Assembly: GCA_015071005.1 (NCBI GenBank) | Contig: SVIG01000001.1 | Span: 62,001 to 126,000, forward strand | Direction: 5' to 3' | DNA from: Clostridiales bacterium | GTDB lineage: Bacteria; Bacillota; Clostridia; Christensenellales; Borkfalkiaceae | DNA length: 64,000 nt | Part shown: one piece after another, positions 9,754 through 19,194 of the stretch | How positions within the stretch are numbered: the first letter of the stretch is position 1 | How the letters are laid out: each line of letters begins with the position of its first letter | Translations under genes and position numbers: made by a program | Notes under the pieces: model-generated | What the model was told of the DNA's origin: nothing | Seen by the model: only the letters and a program-made list of their open reading frames with translations | Databases searched by the model: none

Positions 9754-10627
9754 AATTCTTTCCGTTAAAGATTTGCATAAGTCCTTCAAGGATTTGAAAG
9801 TGCTCCAAGGCGTGACGATCGATATCAACAAGGGGGACGTGGTCGCGATTATCGGGCCTTCGGGGTGCGGTAAGTCTACCTTCCTTCGTTGCTTGAATAT
9901 GCTCGAAACCCCTACCATCGGTCAAATTATTTTGAACGGCGAATACCTTTATAAAAACGAACGCGTATACTTGAAACGCGAGATGAAAGCCTTGCTCGCC
10001 TTGAAAAAACAAAAGCTTTTCGACGAAGAAACGCAGGAAAAATATAATGCGATTGAGGCGGAATACGTCGCGCTTCGTAAAGCAGAAAAGGAAATCGAAA
10101 AGAAGGCGAATAAAAACATCGATAAGCAACGCCAAAAAATCGGTATGGTGTTCCAACAGTTTAACCTGTTCCCCCACCTCACCGTAATGCAAAATATCAC
10201 GCTCGCGCCGATAAAGCTGAAAAAGATGCCCAAGGAAGACGCGCAAAAGCTCGCGCTCAACCTTTTGGAAAAAGTCGGGCTTGCGGATAAGGCGGATGCG
10301 TATCCTTCCACCCTTTCGGGCGGTCAAAAGCAACGTATCGCAATTGTGCGCGCGCTTGCTATGGAACCCGACGTACTCCTTTTCGACGAACCCACGTCCG
10401 CGCTCGACCCTGAAATGGTCGGCGAAGTACTCGCCGTTATGAGCGAGCTTGCGAAAGAGGGTATGACCATGGTCGTAGTCACGCACGAAATGGGCTTTGC
10501 AAAAGAAGTAGCTAACCGCGTTGTCTTCATCGACGAAGGGGTTATCAAGGAAGAAAGCGCGCCTGCAGAATTTTTTGGCAATCCAAAGAACGAACGTCTT
10601 AAAGAATTCTTATCGAAGGTGCTTTAA
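9743..10627 (+). CDS. Amino-acid ABC transporter ATPase with extra charged insert
   Basis: 294 residues, about 50 more than the GlnQ/HisP family norm of about 240. Walker A (GPSGCGKST) is at 38-46, LSGGQ at 191-195, Walker B ([13 protein letters not shown]) from 211 and the H-loop VVTHEMGFA. The extra residues, about 69-126, are Lys/Glu-rich and probably helical. They lie between Walker A and the Q-loop (VFQQFNLF, 136-143), the face that meets the permease. The start overlaps the permease end by 11 bases, and the stop overlaps the next ATG by one base (TAATG). Confidence 0.93.
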   Translation: MNDKILSVKDLHKSFKDLKVLQGVTIDINKGDVVAIIGPSGCGKSTFLRCLNMLETPTIGQIILNGEYLYKNERVYLKREMKALLALKKQKLFDEETQEKYNAIEAEYVALRKAEKEIEKKANKNIDKQRQKIGMVFQQFNLFPHLTVMQNITLAPIKLKKMPKEDAQKLALNLLEKVGLADKADAYPSTLSGGQKQRIAIVRALAMEPDVLLFDEPTSALDPEMVGEVLAVMSELAKEGMTMVVVTHEMGFAKEVANRVVFIDEGVIKEESAPAEFFGNPKNERLKEFLSKVL

Positions 10628-11391
10628 TGCTGTATAATTACCATACGCACACGGCGCGTTGCAATCACGCGTCGCTTGCCCCCGAACGGGAATACGTGGA
10701 AAAAGCGATTGAGGCAGGGATGAAAACGTTCGGTTTTTCCGACCATGCCCCCTACCTTTTCGTAGGCACAGATTATCAATCCTGCTTCCGTATGAAACAG
10801 GACGAAATCGAATTGTACGCGGACACGGTACGCGCACTTGCCAAAGAATACGAAAAAGATATCCGTATTTTGTGCGGCTTCGAGCTGGAATATTATCCCG
10901 ATTATCATAAGGAAGAAATGCAATTTTTGCAGTCGGTCAAACCCGACTACTTAATTCTCGGCCAACACTTTCTCGGCAATGAGCTGAACAATCAACCCGT
11001 CCACAATCGTTTGAAGACGGACGAAGACTTGTCGGCGTACGTCACGCAGGTGCTTGCAGGGCTTGCCACGGGCGATTTTCTCTATCTTGCCCATCCCGAT
11101 ATCGCGGGGGCGCATTATTCCCCTGAGGCGGTGGAACGGGAATACACGCGGCTTTGCGAGGGCGCAAAAAGAATGGGGATTCCCTTGGAAATCAATTTCT
11201 TGGGACTTCGGACAAACCGCTGCTATCCTAACGACGCGCTTTTGAAAATCGCGGCAAAAGTGGGAAATGAAATCGTTTTCGGCTTGGATTCCCACGAGCC
11301 CGAATCGGTCAACGATCCCACTACCTTGCAAAAAGCGCACGAGCTCGTCGATAAATTCGGCTTAAAACTAATAGAAAAACCCTTTTTCTAA
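10627..11391 (+). CDS. PHP-domain phosphatase, histidinol-phosphatase-like (HisJ/HisK)
   Basis: 254 residues. The N-terminal YNYHTHTARCNHA is the PHP metal-binding HxH motif. GFSDHAPY, GFELEYYP, LGQHF, AHPD and GLDSHEP supply further metal ligands typical of PHP-type histidinol-phosphatases, which remove phosphate from L-histidinol phosphate in histidine synthesis. Translation is coupled to the ABC ATPase by a TAATG overlap. No other his gene is in the window, so the physiological substrate could be another phosphate ester. Confidence 0.85.
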   Translation: MLYNYHTHTARCNHASLAPEREYVEKAIEAGMKTFGFSDHAPYLFVGTDYQSCFRMKQDEIELYADTVRALAKEYEKDIRILCGFELEYYPDYHKEEMQFLQSVKPDYLILGQHFLGNELNNQPVHNRLKTDEDLSAYVTQVLAGLATGDFLYLAHPDIAGAHYSPEAVEREYTRLCEGAKRMGIPLEINFLGLRTNRCYPNDALLKIAAKVGNEIVFGLDSHEPESVNDPTTLQKAHELVDKFGLKLIEKPFF

Positions 11392-11395
11392 ACAT

Positions 11396-11430
11396 AAAAA
11401 AGAACGGCTGTTTTGCAGCCGTTCTTTTTT
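11396..11430. terminator. Bidirectional intrinsic terminator
   Basis: GAACGGCTG / CAGCCGTTC hairpin flanked by A and T runs, between convergent genes ending at 11391 (+) and 11429 (-). Confidence 0.9.
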
Positions 11431-12484
11431 ATACTCTTTTTTTCTTATAATGCCATCGTATCAAGCCTACGATTAAGAATATAACTCCTAATGCGGCAAT
11501 CGTTAAAAAGACAATACAATGGATATTCCTGTCAATGAATAACTCCGCATTCCATTTCGAGAAATCCGCTTTATAAAATTTCAAATCTTCAAGGTCCTCT
11601 TGCAGATGCACGTTCTTCGTTTGTACGGCGAGGGGTACAATGCAATAAAGTAGATTGATGAGGAAAAGCACCGCGCTCGTTTTCAAGAAACGGTTTATTT
11701 TAAGAAAACGCACGCTCAAAAATACGTTCAAGATTGCGTAAATGCTGACGGTGACGGGTAGACCGATTTTCAAATACCAATGTTTCTCTACATAGCCGTT
11801 GGAAACGCTATAAAAATTGCACGTAATCAACAAAATATTCAGCAGGATAAACGCTACGCCAACGGTGATGAAATCGTTATATTTTCTCACTTTGGCAAAG
11901 ACTTTATAATGCGCAATATACGTAGGCGTGAAAATAATCGTAAAACCAAGCAAAATGGATAACACAGCAATCACAAACCAATCCCCTTTGCTGTAAATTG
12001 CGCAAACGGCAAGCAAAAGATACAATGCGGCAAGCATAGAAAGCGGAACCCATAATAAGCGATTTTTTCTAATCAATTTCGGCAAGTTCGTAAACGTAAA
12101 TGCGAGCGACAACGCAGCTACCACAATCCAAAACCACGAAAGCGTTTTATCTATCGCCAAATTGCAAATAAAACAAGGTATTAACGCAATCGCATAGGCA
12201 ATATAAAAGAACAAACTCCAAGAAAAAGAAACCACTCGCCATTTTCTCGCCTGCGTTTTTTCCAATCGCGCTTGTTTATCCACACTTGCCGTAATAAGCT
12301 CGTGCTCCGTCACTCCCAAAATTTCCGAAAGCTTTGGCAAAAGTGTAATATCGGGATGCGCAACGTCCTTTTCCCACTTACTCACCGCCGACGCCGACAC
12401 AAATAATCGCTCCGCCAAATCCTTTTGCGTTAGATTTTTTTCTAACCGTTTTTCTTTCAAAAATTTGCCAAACGTATTTTTCAT
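11429..12484 (-). CDS. XRE-type HTH regulator fused to a membrane domain
   Basis: 351 residues. Residues 5-62 form a Cro/CI helix-turn-helix (NLTQKDLAERLFVSASAVSKWEKD). After a linker come about eight hydrophobic helices (residues about 85-345) ending in KKKRV. Such fusions are common in Firmicutes and are thought to sense the membrane or a membrane ligand, but no signal is known. The gene stands alone; its start lies next to a hairpin that may be an operator or terminator. Confidence 0.85.
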   Translation of the reverse strand: MKNTFGKFLKEKRLEKNLTQKDLAERLFVSASAVSKWEKDVAHPDITLLPKLSEILGVTEHELITASVDKQARLEKTQARKWRVVSFSWSLFFYIAYAIALIPCFICNLAIDKTLSWFWIVVAALSLAFTFTNLPKLIRKNRLLWVPLSMLAALYLLLAVCAIYSKGDWFVIAVLSILLGFTIIFTPTYIAHYKVFAKVRKYNDFITVGVAFILLNILLITCNFYSVSNGYVEKHWYLKIGLPVTVSIYAILNVFLSVRFLKINRFLKTSAVLFLINLLYCIVPLAVQTKNVHLQEDLEDLKFYKADFSKWNAELFIDRNIHCIVFLTIAALGVIFLIVGLIRWHYKKKRV

Positions 12485-12556
12485 AGTTTGCTCCCTTCGA
12501 TTTCTTTACACTTATTATAACACGCCCATAAAAAAATAGGAATACTTTTTCGTAAA

Positions 12557-12588
12557 AATCCCACTTGAATATTTTTCAAGTGGGGATT
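12557..12588 (-). terminator. Long inverted repeat upstream of the XRE gene
   Basis: AATCCCACTTGAA pairs with TTCAAGTGGGGATT (one bulged G). On the minus strand it is followed by TTTTTA, so it may be a second terminator for the exporter transcript. It could also be an operator for the XRE protein. Confidence 0.55.
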
Positions 12589-12592
12589 ACAC

Positions 12593-12625
12593 AAAAAACA
12601 ACGGCTTGAACAGCCGTTGTTTTTT
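12593..12625 (-). terminator. Terminator of the ABC exporter transcript
   Basis: ACAACGGCT and AGCCGTTGT form the stem around a short loop, followed on the minus strand by TTTTTTG. It ends transcription arriving from 13031 through the tandem repeat. Confidence 0.8.
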
Positions 12626-12667
12626 ACACTTTTAAGATTGCACCGCATTGCCCTATTATGCGAAGGT

Positions 12668-12977
12668 GTGAGCAAAGCGCGCAGAGGGAAGCCTGTCCCA
12701 CGCTTTTTTAACGCGAAAATAGAGCAAGACGCAAGCAAGACGAGGCGTGCGAGGCTTTTCGACGGGAGCGTACTAGCCGTACGTGAGCAAAGCGCGCAGA
12801 GCTTTTAACGCGAAAATAGAGCAAGACGCAAGCAAGACGAGGCGCGCGAGGCTTTTCGACGGGAGCATACTTAAACGTACGTGAGCAAAGCGCGCAGAGC
12901 TTTTAACGCGAAAATAGAGCAAGACGCAAGCAAGACGAGGCGCGCGAGGCTTTTCGACGGGAGCGTACTAGCCGTAC
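12668..12977. repeat. Three-copy tandem repeat, unit about 98 bp
   Basis: Copies start at 12668, 12783 and 12881, each opening GTGAGCAAAGCGCGCAGAG. The last two differ at only a few positions near their 3' ends (GAGCATACTTAAACGTAC versus GAGCGTACTAGCCGTAC). The first is 115 bp because of an inserted stretch. A partial unit (GCGAGCAAGAAAAACGC) continues after 12977. No credible gene lies in 12485-13030. The array falls between the exporter stop codon and its terminator, so it would be transcribed as 3' untranslated RNA. Confidence 0.9.
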
Positions 12978-13030
12978 GCGAGCAAGAAAAACGCAGCGCA
13001 ACGAAGTATTGCGCCGCGTATTCTCTATTT

Positions 13031-15037
13031 TTATTCAAGCTCGAAAGCACCAGTATATAACTGATAATACGTCCCCTTCTGCTCGAGGAGCTGTTCGTGC
13101 GTGCCGCGTTCGATAATTTTTCCGTGGTCAAGCACCATGATTGCGTTGGAATTGCGCACCGTTGAAAGTCTATGCGCGATTACGAAGACCGTTCTGCCGT
13201 GCATGAGTTTATCCATACCGTCTTGCACGAGCGCTTCCGTGCGCGTATCGATCGACGACGTCGCTTCATCCAAAATCATAACGGGCGCGTCCGCTACTTC
13301 CGCGCGTGCGATGGACAAGAGCTGTCTTTGCCCTTGCGAAAGGTTTGCGCCGTTGTTCGTCAGCATCGTGTTATAGCCGTCGGGCAAACGAGTGATGAAA
13401 TCGTCCGCGTTTGCAAGCTTTGCCGCCGCGATACATTCTTCGTCCGTCGCGTCTAATCTACCGTATCGAATGTTATCCATTACCGTACCCGTGAAAAGGT
13501 TCGTGTCCTGCAAGACAATACCGAGCGAGCGGCGCAAATCGGACTTGCGAATCTTATTGATATTGATGCCGTCGTAACGGATTTTACCGTCCGCAATATC
13601 GTAGAAACGGTTGATAAGATTGGTGATCGTCGTTTTCCCTGCGCCCGTCGCGCCAACGAAGGCAATCTTTTGCCCAGGCTTTGCGTACAGCGTGACGTCG
13701 GTAAGCACTTGCTTTTCAGGCACGTAGCAAAAGTCCACCATATCCATCACGATATCGCCGCGAAGCTCGGTGTACGTCGTCGTGCCGTCCGCTTTGTGGA
13801 AGTGTTTCCACGCCCAAAGCCCCGTTCTTTCGTCCGTTTCGCGCAATTCGCCGTTCTCGTCCCTTTTCGCGTGCACGAGCGTAACGTACCCTTCGTCTTT
13901 CTCGGGTTCTTCATCCATAAGCGTGAATACGCGGCTCGCCCCTGCCATACCCATAGCGACCATGGAAATTTGGTGCGACATTTGGTTCACGGTTTGGGTA
14001 AAGTTTCTCGACGCGCCTAAGAATGCTACGATTACGCTGATACCAAACACCTTATCGCCCGTAAACAGACTTCTAAACCCTACGTTCGGCACGTCTTTTG
14101 CGAACAAAATCCCGCCGACAATAGCAATGAGTACGTAGGTAATATTCCCAATATTACCGAGAATCGGGCCGAGAATATTCCCGAAAATATGCGCTCTTTC
14201 GCTGTCTTTGAAGAGTTTTTCGTTGAGTTTATCGAAGTCTTCCTTCGATTTTTCTTCATGGGTAAAGACCTTGACGACCTTTTGCCCTTTCATCATTTCT
14301 TCGACAAAGCCTTCTTCCACGGCAAGCGAGGTTTGCTGTGCAACCATGTATTTAGCGCTGTTCCCGCCGATTTTTTTCAAGGTCGTGGTCATCACGAGCG
14401 TACTTGCCAGCACGACTAAAAACAACCAAAAGCTGTACGTGAGCATAAACACGATCGATGCAATCAACGTCAGCGAGCTACTCAATAGTGTGGGCAAACT
14501 TTGCCCGATGAGCTGACGGGTCGCGTCGGTGTCGTTGGTGTAGGTACTCATAATATCGCCGTGCGCGTGCGTATCGAAATACTTAATCGGCAACGTTTGC
14601 ATTTTCTCAAACATTTCCGTACGCAAATGATAGAGAGTACCCTGCGTGACCGTTGCCATAATTCGCGTGTAGGTAAAGGATGCGAGTACGACCAAGCTAT
14701 ACACCGAAACCATCATAACGACGAGCCCGATTAACACCTTACGGAGCTCGGACGTCAACCCTACCATAGCTCCTGTCGCAGAATCTATGGAAAGGGCAGG
14801 CATAATTACTTTTCTAATCAACTGTTCCATATAAATTGTGGAAACCAAACCGCCGATAGACGTAAAAGCCAAGCAAAGCAGGGCGAATATCACGCGCCAT
14901 TTATAATGCTTGAATATCAATTTCAAAAGCCGACCGAGCGTACCTTTTTTAATCATTCCTTTGGGCACGGGCATACCGCGACCGCGCATCGGACCTTTGG
15001 GAATTACGGGGCGTTTTTGCGTTTTAACTTCAGCCAT
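13031..15037 (-). CDS. ABC exporter half, permease-ATPase fusion (subunit B)
   Basis: 668 residues with six N-terminal membrane helices after a basic, Gly/Pro-rich leader. The ATPase half has Walker A GATGAGKTT, the Q-loop LGIVLQDTNLF, signature LSQGQ, Walker B VMILDEATSS and switch AHRLST. The catalytic Glu is present. A segment of about 45 residues (NGELRETDERTGLWAWK) between the domains is usual for this subfamily. It forms a heterodimer with the product of the upstream gene; the genes overlap by one base (TAATG). Such YfiB/YfiC-like exporters often move drugs or peptides; the substrate is unknown. Confidence 0.92.
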   Translation of the reverse strand: MAEVKTQKRPVIPKGPMRGRGMPVPKGMIKKGTLGRLLKLIFKHYKWRVIFALLCLAFTSIGGLVSTIYMEQLIRKVIMPALSIDSATGAMVGLTSELRKVLIGLVVMMVSVYSLVVLASFTYTRIMATVTQGTLYHLRTEMFEKMQTLPIKYFDTHAHGDIMSTYTNDTDATRQLIGQSLPTLLSSSLTLIASIVFMLTYSFWLFLVVLASTLVMTTTLKKIGGNSAKYMVAQQTSLAVEEGFVEEMMKGQKVVKVFTHEEKSKEDFDKLNEKLFKDSERAHIFGNILGPILGNIGNITYVLIAIVGGILFAKDVPNVGFRSLFTGDKVFGISVIVAFLGASRNFTQTVNQMSHQISMVAMGMAGASRVFTLMDEEPEKDEGYVTLVHAKRDENGELRETDERTGLWAWKHFHKADGTTTYTELRGDIVMDMVDFCYVPEKQVLTDVTLYAKPGQKIAFVGATGAGKTTITNLINRFYDIADGKIRYDGININKIRKSDLRRSLGIVLQDTNLFTGTVMDNIRYGRLDATDEECIAAAKLANADDFITRLPDGYNTMLTNNGANLSQGQRQLLSIARAEVADAPVMILDEATSSIDTRTEALVQDGMDKLMHGRTVFVIAHRLSTVRNSNAIMVLDHGKIIERGTHEQLLEQKGTYYQLYTGAFELE

Positions 15038-16860
15038 TATGCGTCACCCCCTTCTTCTTTTTCAGGCGCTTTGCTCTTGGTCTGCGCTTCGTAAATTTCA
15101 CGGTAAATATCGCTCGTTTTCAAGAGCGTTTCGTGATTGCCGCAAGCGACGATTTTACCGCCGTCGAGAATGAGAATTTTATCCGCATGCTCTACGGACG
15201 ATACGCGCTGCGCGATAATGATTTTCGTCGTGTTCGGAATTTCTTCCTTGAACGCGTGACGAATCAATGCGTCCGTTTTGGTGTCTACCGCAGACGTCGA
15301 GTCATCCAAAATTAACACCTTCGGTTTACGAAGCAGGGCTCTTGCAATACAAAGGCGTTGTTTTTGCCCGCCCGAAACGTTCGTACCGCCCGCTTCGATA
15401 TACGTATCGTAACCGTCGGGGAAGCTTTCAATAAAGCTATGCGCTTGAGCAAGCTTTGCCACGCGGACAAGCTCTTCGTCGCTCGCTTCCGCATTCCCCC
15501 AACGCAAATTCTCCTTAATCGTACCCGAGAAAAGCACGTTTTTTTGTAAAACGACCGCCACTTCTTGACGAAGTACGTCCAAATCGTACTCTTTTACGTT
15601 CACGCCGCCGACGTACACAGCACCATCCGTCGCGTCGTACAAACGGGGAATGAGCTGAATCAACGTCGTTTTTGACGAGCCCGTACCCCCTAAAATGCCC
15701 ACCGTTTCCCCCGAAGCGACGTCCAAATCGATATCGGAAAGAGCATACTTATTCGCCGTCTTGGCATACTTGAAATTCACGTTTTCAAAACGGATCGAGC
15801 CGTCCTTGACTTCCTTTAATCCATTTTCGGGGCTCGTTAAATCGGATTCGGTGGTTAAAACTTCGCTGATACGTCTTGCCGATTCAAGCGACATTGAAAG
15901 CATAACGAAAATCATCGAGAACATCATCAAACACGAAAGCATTTGAATGCCGTAGGAAATAAGCGTAGAAAGCTGACCTACCTCAAAATTCGAAGTCGCC
16001 GCCCAAAAATCCGCTTTGACAATCGCAAACGACGCAAGTACGGAAATTACGACGCAGGCGAAGTTGATAAAGAAGGTCATAATGGGGTTATTCAGGGCGA
16101 GAATTTTCTCTGCTTTTGTGAAGTCGTCGCGTACCTCCCCTGCCGCTTTTTTGAATTTGACCGTTTCATAGTCCTCACGCACGTAGGATTTAACTACGCG
16201 AATACCGCCGACGTTTTCCTGCACGGAATTGTTCAAAGCGTCGTATTTTTTGAAAATTTTTCTAAAGAAAGGCATTACGTAGAGCATAATCAGCACCAAG
16301 AGCACGCCCAAAATCGGCGTAATTGCAAGGAAAATCCACGCAAGCTTGGCGTTGGTGATAAAGCTCATAATAATGGCAAACAAGAATTGCAGCGGTACGC
16401 GGATGACGATACGCAGGCACATTTGATAGGACTGCTGTACGTTGGTGACGTCCGTCGTCAATCTCGTTACGAGCGAAGAGCTAGAGAATTTGTCCACGTT
16501 TGCAAAGGAGAATTTTTGCACTTTATAAAAAAGGTCGTGGCGCAAATTTTTTGCAAAACCGCAACTCGCTGTCGCGGCAAACTTGCCCGCAAGACCGCCG
16601 CTTAAGAGTGAAAGAATTGCCAAACCGAGCAAAATTCCGCCGTATTTGAGAATTTGCCGCATTGCCGCGTCCGCTTGAATCCCCGTAACGTTGATTTTGC
16701 TAATCAATAAGCCTGCAAAGAAGGGAATTAGGCATTCGCAAAAAGCTTCCACCGCCATAAAAAAGGGGGTGATGAGCGAAGGCTTTTTATATTCCCTCAC
16801 GCTGCCGAGCAACGGTTTGATCGTGCTCAACGGCTTTGTTTTCGTTTTCGTTTTTGCCAT
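15037..16860 (-). CDS. ABC exporter half, permease-ATPase fusion (subunit A)
   Basis: 607 residues: six membrane helices, then an ATPase with Walker A GGTGSSKTT, signature VSGGQKQR and Walker B VLILDDSTSAVD. The Walker B follow-on residue is Asp instead of Glu and the switch His reads AQRVSS (Gln-Arg), so this is the degenerate site partner of a heterodimeric exporter whose other half supplies the active residues. AAGGAAAAGAAAAT precedes the ATG. A promoter and a perfect palindrome lie upstream. Confidence 0.92.
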   Translation of the reverse strand: MAKTKTKTKPLSTIKPLLGSVREYKKPSLITPFFMAVEAFCECLIPFFAGLLISKINVTGIQADAAMRQILKYGGILLGLAILSLLSGGLAGKFAATASCGFAKNLRHDLFYKVQKFSFANVDKFSSSSLVTRLTTDVTNVQQSYQMCLRIVIRVPLQFLFAIIMSFITNAKLAWIFLAITPILGVLLVLIMLYVMPFFRKIFKKYDALNNSVQENVGGIRVVKSYVREDYETVKFKKAAGEVRDDFTKAEKILALNNPIMTFFINFACVVISVLASFAIVKADFWAATSNFEVGQLSTLISYGIQMLSCLMMFSMIFVMLSMSLESARRISEVLTTESDLTSPENGLKEVKDGSIRFENVNFKYAKTANKYALSDIDLDVASGETVGILGGTGSSKTTLIQLIPRLYDATDGAVYVGGVNVKEYDLDVLRQEVAVVLQKNVLFSGTIKENLRWGNAEASDEELVRVAKLAQAHSFIESFPDGYDTYIEAGGTNVSGGQKQRLCIARALLRKPKVLILDDSTSAVDTKTDALIRHAFKEEIPNTTKIIIAQRVSSVEHADKILILDGGKIVACGNHETLLKTSDIYREIYEAQTKSKAPEKEEGGDA

Positions 16861-16880
16861 ATTTTCTTTTCCTTAAATCC

Positions 16881-16903
16881 AATAGCGTATTTATACGCTA
16901 TTT
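16881..16903. promoter_or_regulatory. Perfect palindrome in the exporter 5' leader
   Basis: AATAGCGTA and TACGCTATT are separated by four bases, just downstream of the -10 element and before the ribosome site. The position suits a repressor operator (for example a MarR or TetR type) or an RNA hairpin; no T run follows. Confidence 0.6.
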
Positions 16904-16932
16904 ATTGTATTCCTTTCAAAAAATATTGTCAA
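16904..16932 (-). promoter_or_regulatory. Sigma-A promoter of the ABC exporter operon
   Basis: TTGACA, 17-base spacer and TACAAT on the minus strand. Confidence 0.85.
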
Positions 16933-16983
16933 CCGTTTAAGTGAAAGAATCTTACGCTTTCACAAAATTTTCTCATTCCAAAA

Positions 16984-19194
16984 TCAAAAAGCGCGTTCCG
17001 TTTTGCAGGTCAAGTACACGATTTGATATTTTTGCGAAAGTTTTTTCACAAACGCCTTGGCGCGTTCCGTTTTTTCGTCGTCGAAATTCACGAACGGATC
17101 GTCCAAAATTAAGGTCGGTTTGTCCTTTTCAAACAAAGCATCCGCAAGCGCAATCCGCATGCAAAAATCCACGAGCTCTTTCGAGCCGACGCTGTAATAT
17201 TCCAGTTCCCGTTGTAAGCCGTTTTCTTCCACGCGTACTCTGCCGTCCGCGGCAAACCGCGTTGCCATTGCCACGTTCAACTCCGTCAAATATCGCTTAC
17301 AGCCGCTTTCCACGCCGTTTAAGTACCGTGAAGCCAAATTTTCCTGCGCGCGGCGTAAAATTTCCTTGGCTCTTACAATCGCCAAATGCCGTTTTTCCAA
17401 GCGCGTTTTTTCTTCCGTCAAGCGTTCTTCTTCGCCAAGCAAGGCGGACGCGTCCGCCCTTTCTTCCGCATTTTCCGCTTCGGTTAATTTGCGACTGCGC
17501 AAAGCGAGATTTTCTTCCTTTTGAGCTGTTTTTTCCTCCAATTTGGCTTTCAAAACCTCTATATCCTGTGCATAAGCAGGCAAATCCCTATCGTCAAAGG
17601 ACAACGCCTGCGCCTTTTCCGCATACGCCTGCACCGTTTCCGAGTGCTTTTTATAATCTTCTACGCCGCGTTTTAAGCTTTCAAGCGCCGCGCGGTAATC
17701 GTAAATTTCATCAAAACGGAAATAGCTCAAAAACTCTCGTATCCCCTTTTCAAGAGCTTGCATACGCGCCACTTTTTGCGTTTGTCCTTCATCCAACACG
17801 CTTTCCTGCGGATATGCCGCGAGTTTTTCTTGCAGGGCTTGCAATTCCCCAAGCGCATCCCTATAAAGGGGCTCATATTTCTCATAATCCGCTTGCGAAA
17901 CGGTCGGTTCGTTCGAAACAACCTTCTCACGTTTCGGCAACGTACGGAAAAACATTGCAATCAAGCCTAAGCCGCCCACACCAAGAAGCGCCGCGCCGAG
18001 CTGCCATTTCGTAGCGATAAACGCCGCACCGAGAAAAGCGAGCGTTAAACTTATGAGCAAAATCCATTTCGTACTCTTACGATGGGGTGGATAAATTTTC
18101 TTCCCTTTTTCCTTTCGACGCGTACCTGCCCCCTGCGTATCCCTTTTTTGCAAAAGTTCCTCGTAGGTTTTGACGACTTGTTCTTTAGCGGTGATTTGGG
18201 CGAGAAGCATTTCTCTTTCCGCCTTTTGCGCTTGTACACGCGCAAGCCCTTCCGCGCTCGCGTCCACCTGCGTTTTCAACGCGTAAAATTCGTCCACCGC
18301 CGCTTGCAAACCGTCCGTATTCACGCTTGCGGGATTGTTGTCGCCAAAAAAGAGCTTCAAGCGCGCAAGCTCTTTGTTCGCGTAATCGTACTGTGATTTC
18401 AATTCCTCGTAAACGCGGCGATTGGTTTCCAAGGTTTCTCGTTTTTGTTCCTGCTCAATTTCTTTTGTGAGTCTTTTAATATTCTCTTCCGCGTCGCTAA
18501 TGGCTAAGCTCGCCCTTTCTACGTCCTCCCAAGCGGCTTTTGCCGACAGCGCGTAGCCTTCCTTTTCCGCTTTTAAGCGCAAAATTTCCATGAGCCGTTC
18601 GTCGATTTCATCGAGTTTCCCCTTCGCAGGCTTACGTTTCGCGCGAAGTGCTTTGTCCGCGGCGTCCAAACGTTCCAGCGCGCGCGAACCGCCGTTTTCC
18701 CCGTTCGCGCTCAAAAGGCTCAAAAGCTTTGCCTTGATTCCGTCGGGCAATTCCCCCGTTTCAATCTCCCCTTGAGGCACGTACACGCTACGGCGATAGC
18801 TATCTCCGTCCATGCCGAAAAGAATCTCGCCCAAGCGCTCCGCTTTCTCGCCAAATTCATAACAAAGCATTTGATTTCCGTCCAAAACGCGCGCAAAATC
18901 CTGCGCAGGCGTTTGTCCAAATGTACGCTCTACACGGTAAATTTTTTCGTTGTATTCGAAGGTCAACGCGCCGCCGAACGTACCGCCCGACCAAGGCCGA
19001 TAATGGGCGCGATCATTCTCCGCAATTTCCTTTTTTCTGCCCCCGTCCAAGCCGAAGAACATACAGCGGATAAAATCTGCAAAGGTCGTTTTTCCCCAGC
19101 CGTTATCCTGCTTGATAACGGTTAGATCCTTCAATTCGATTCTTTTATTGACAAGCTTGCCAAAGCCTGCGATATAGCAAGAAAGTATTCTCAT
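16984..19194 (-). CDS. YhaN-like SMC/Rad50-type ATPase
   Basis: 736 residues. Walker A is DNGWGKTTFADFIRC near residue 31, and the C-terminal ABC half has LILDDPFVNFDDE. Between them lie long coiled coils interrupted at about residues 375-415 by a strongly hydrophobic stretch (two possible membrane helices), as in B. subtilis YhaN. The family resembles SbcC/Rad50 and works with a Mre11/SbcD-type nuclease, here the overlapping upstream gene (4-base ATGA overlap). The membrane-like hinge suggests a membrane-associated DNA-processing complex; this is inference. Confidence 0.85.
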   Translation of the reverse strand: MRILSCYIAGFGKLVNKRIELKDLTVIKQDNGWGKTTFADFIRCMFFGLDGGRKKEIAENDRAHYRPWSGGTFGGALTFEYNEKIYRVERTFGQTPAQDFARVLDGNQMLCYEFGEKAERLGEILFGMDGDSYRRSVYVPQGEIETGELPDGIKAKLLSLLSANGENGGSRALERLDAADKALRAKRKPAKGKLDEIDERLMEILRLKAEKEGYALSAKAAWEDVERASLAISDAEENIKRLTKEIEQEQKRETLETNRRVYEELKSQYDYANKELARLKLFFGDNNPASVNTDGLQAAVDEFYALKTQVDASAEGLARVQAQKAEREMLLAQITAKEQVVKTYEELLQKRDTQGAGTRRKEKGKKIYPPHRKSTKWILLISLTLAFLGAAFIATKWQLGAALLGVGGLGLIAMFFRTLPKREKVVSNEPTVSQADYEKYEPLYRDALGELQALQEKLAAYPQESVLDEGQTQKVARMQALEKGIREFLSYFRFDEIYDYRAALESLKRGVEDYKKHSETVQAYAEKAQALSFDDRDLPAYAQDIEVLKAKLEEKTAQKEENLALRSRKLTEAENAEERADASALLGEEERLTEEKTRLEKRHLAIVRAKEILRRAQENLASRYLNGVESGCKRYLTELNVAMATRFAADGRVRVEENGLQRELEYYSVGSKELVDFCMRIALADALFEKDKPTLILDDPFVNFDDEKTERAKAFVKKLSQKYQIVYLTCKTERAF

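Noticed and set aside
12668-12977. CRISPR array
   Set aside because: The units of about 98 bp are contiguous, with no unique spacers between repeats and no cas genes nearby.
12871-13131. Small minus-strand gene reading out of the exporter into the repeat
   Set aside because: It overlaps the exporter coding end in another frame, and its C-terminus is repeat sequence.
13031-15037. Unusual insert between membrane and ATPase domains of the exporter
   Set aside because: The TGLWAWK-containing segment is a normal feature of this exporter subfamily.
16941-18014. Open frame of 357 codons on the plus strand
   Set aside because: It is opposite the yhaN-like gene and encodes an Arg/Pro/Ser-rich sequence with no recognisable motif.
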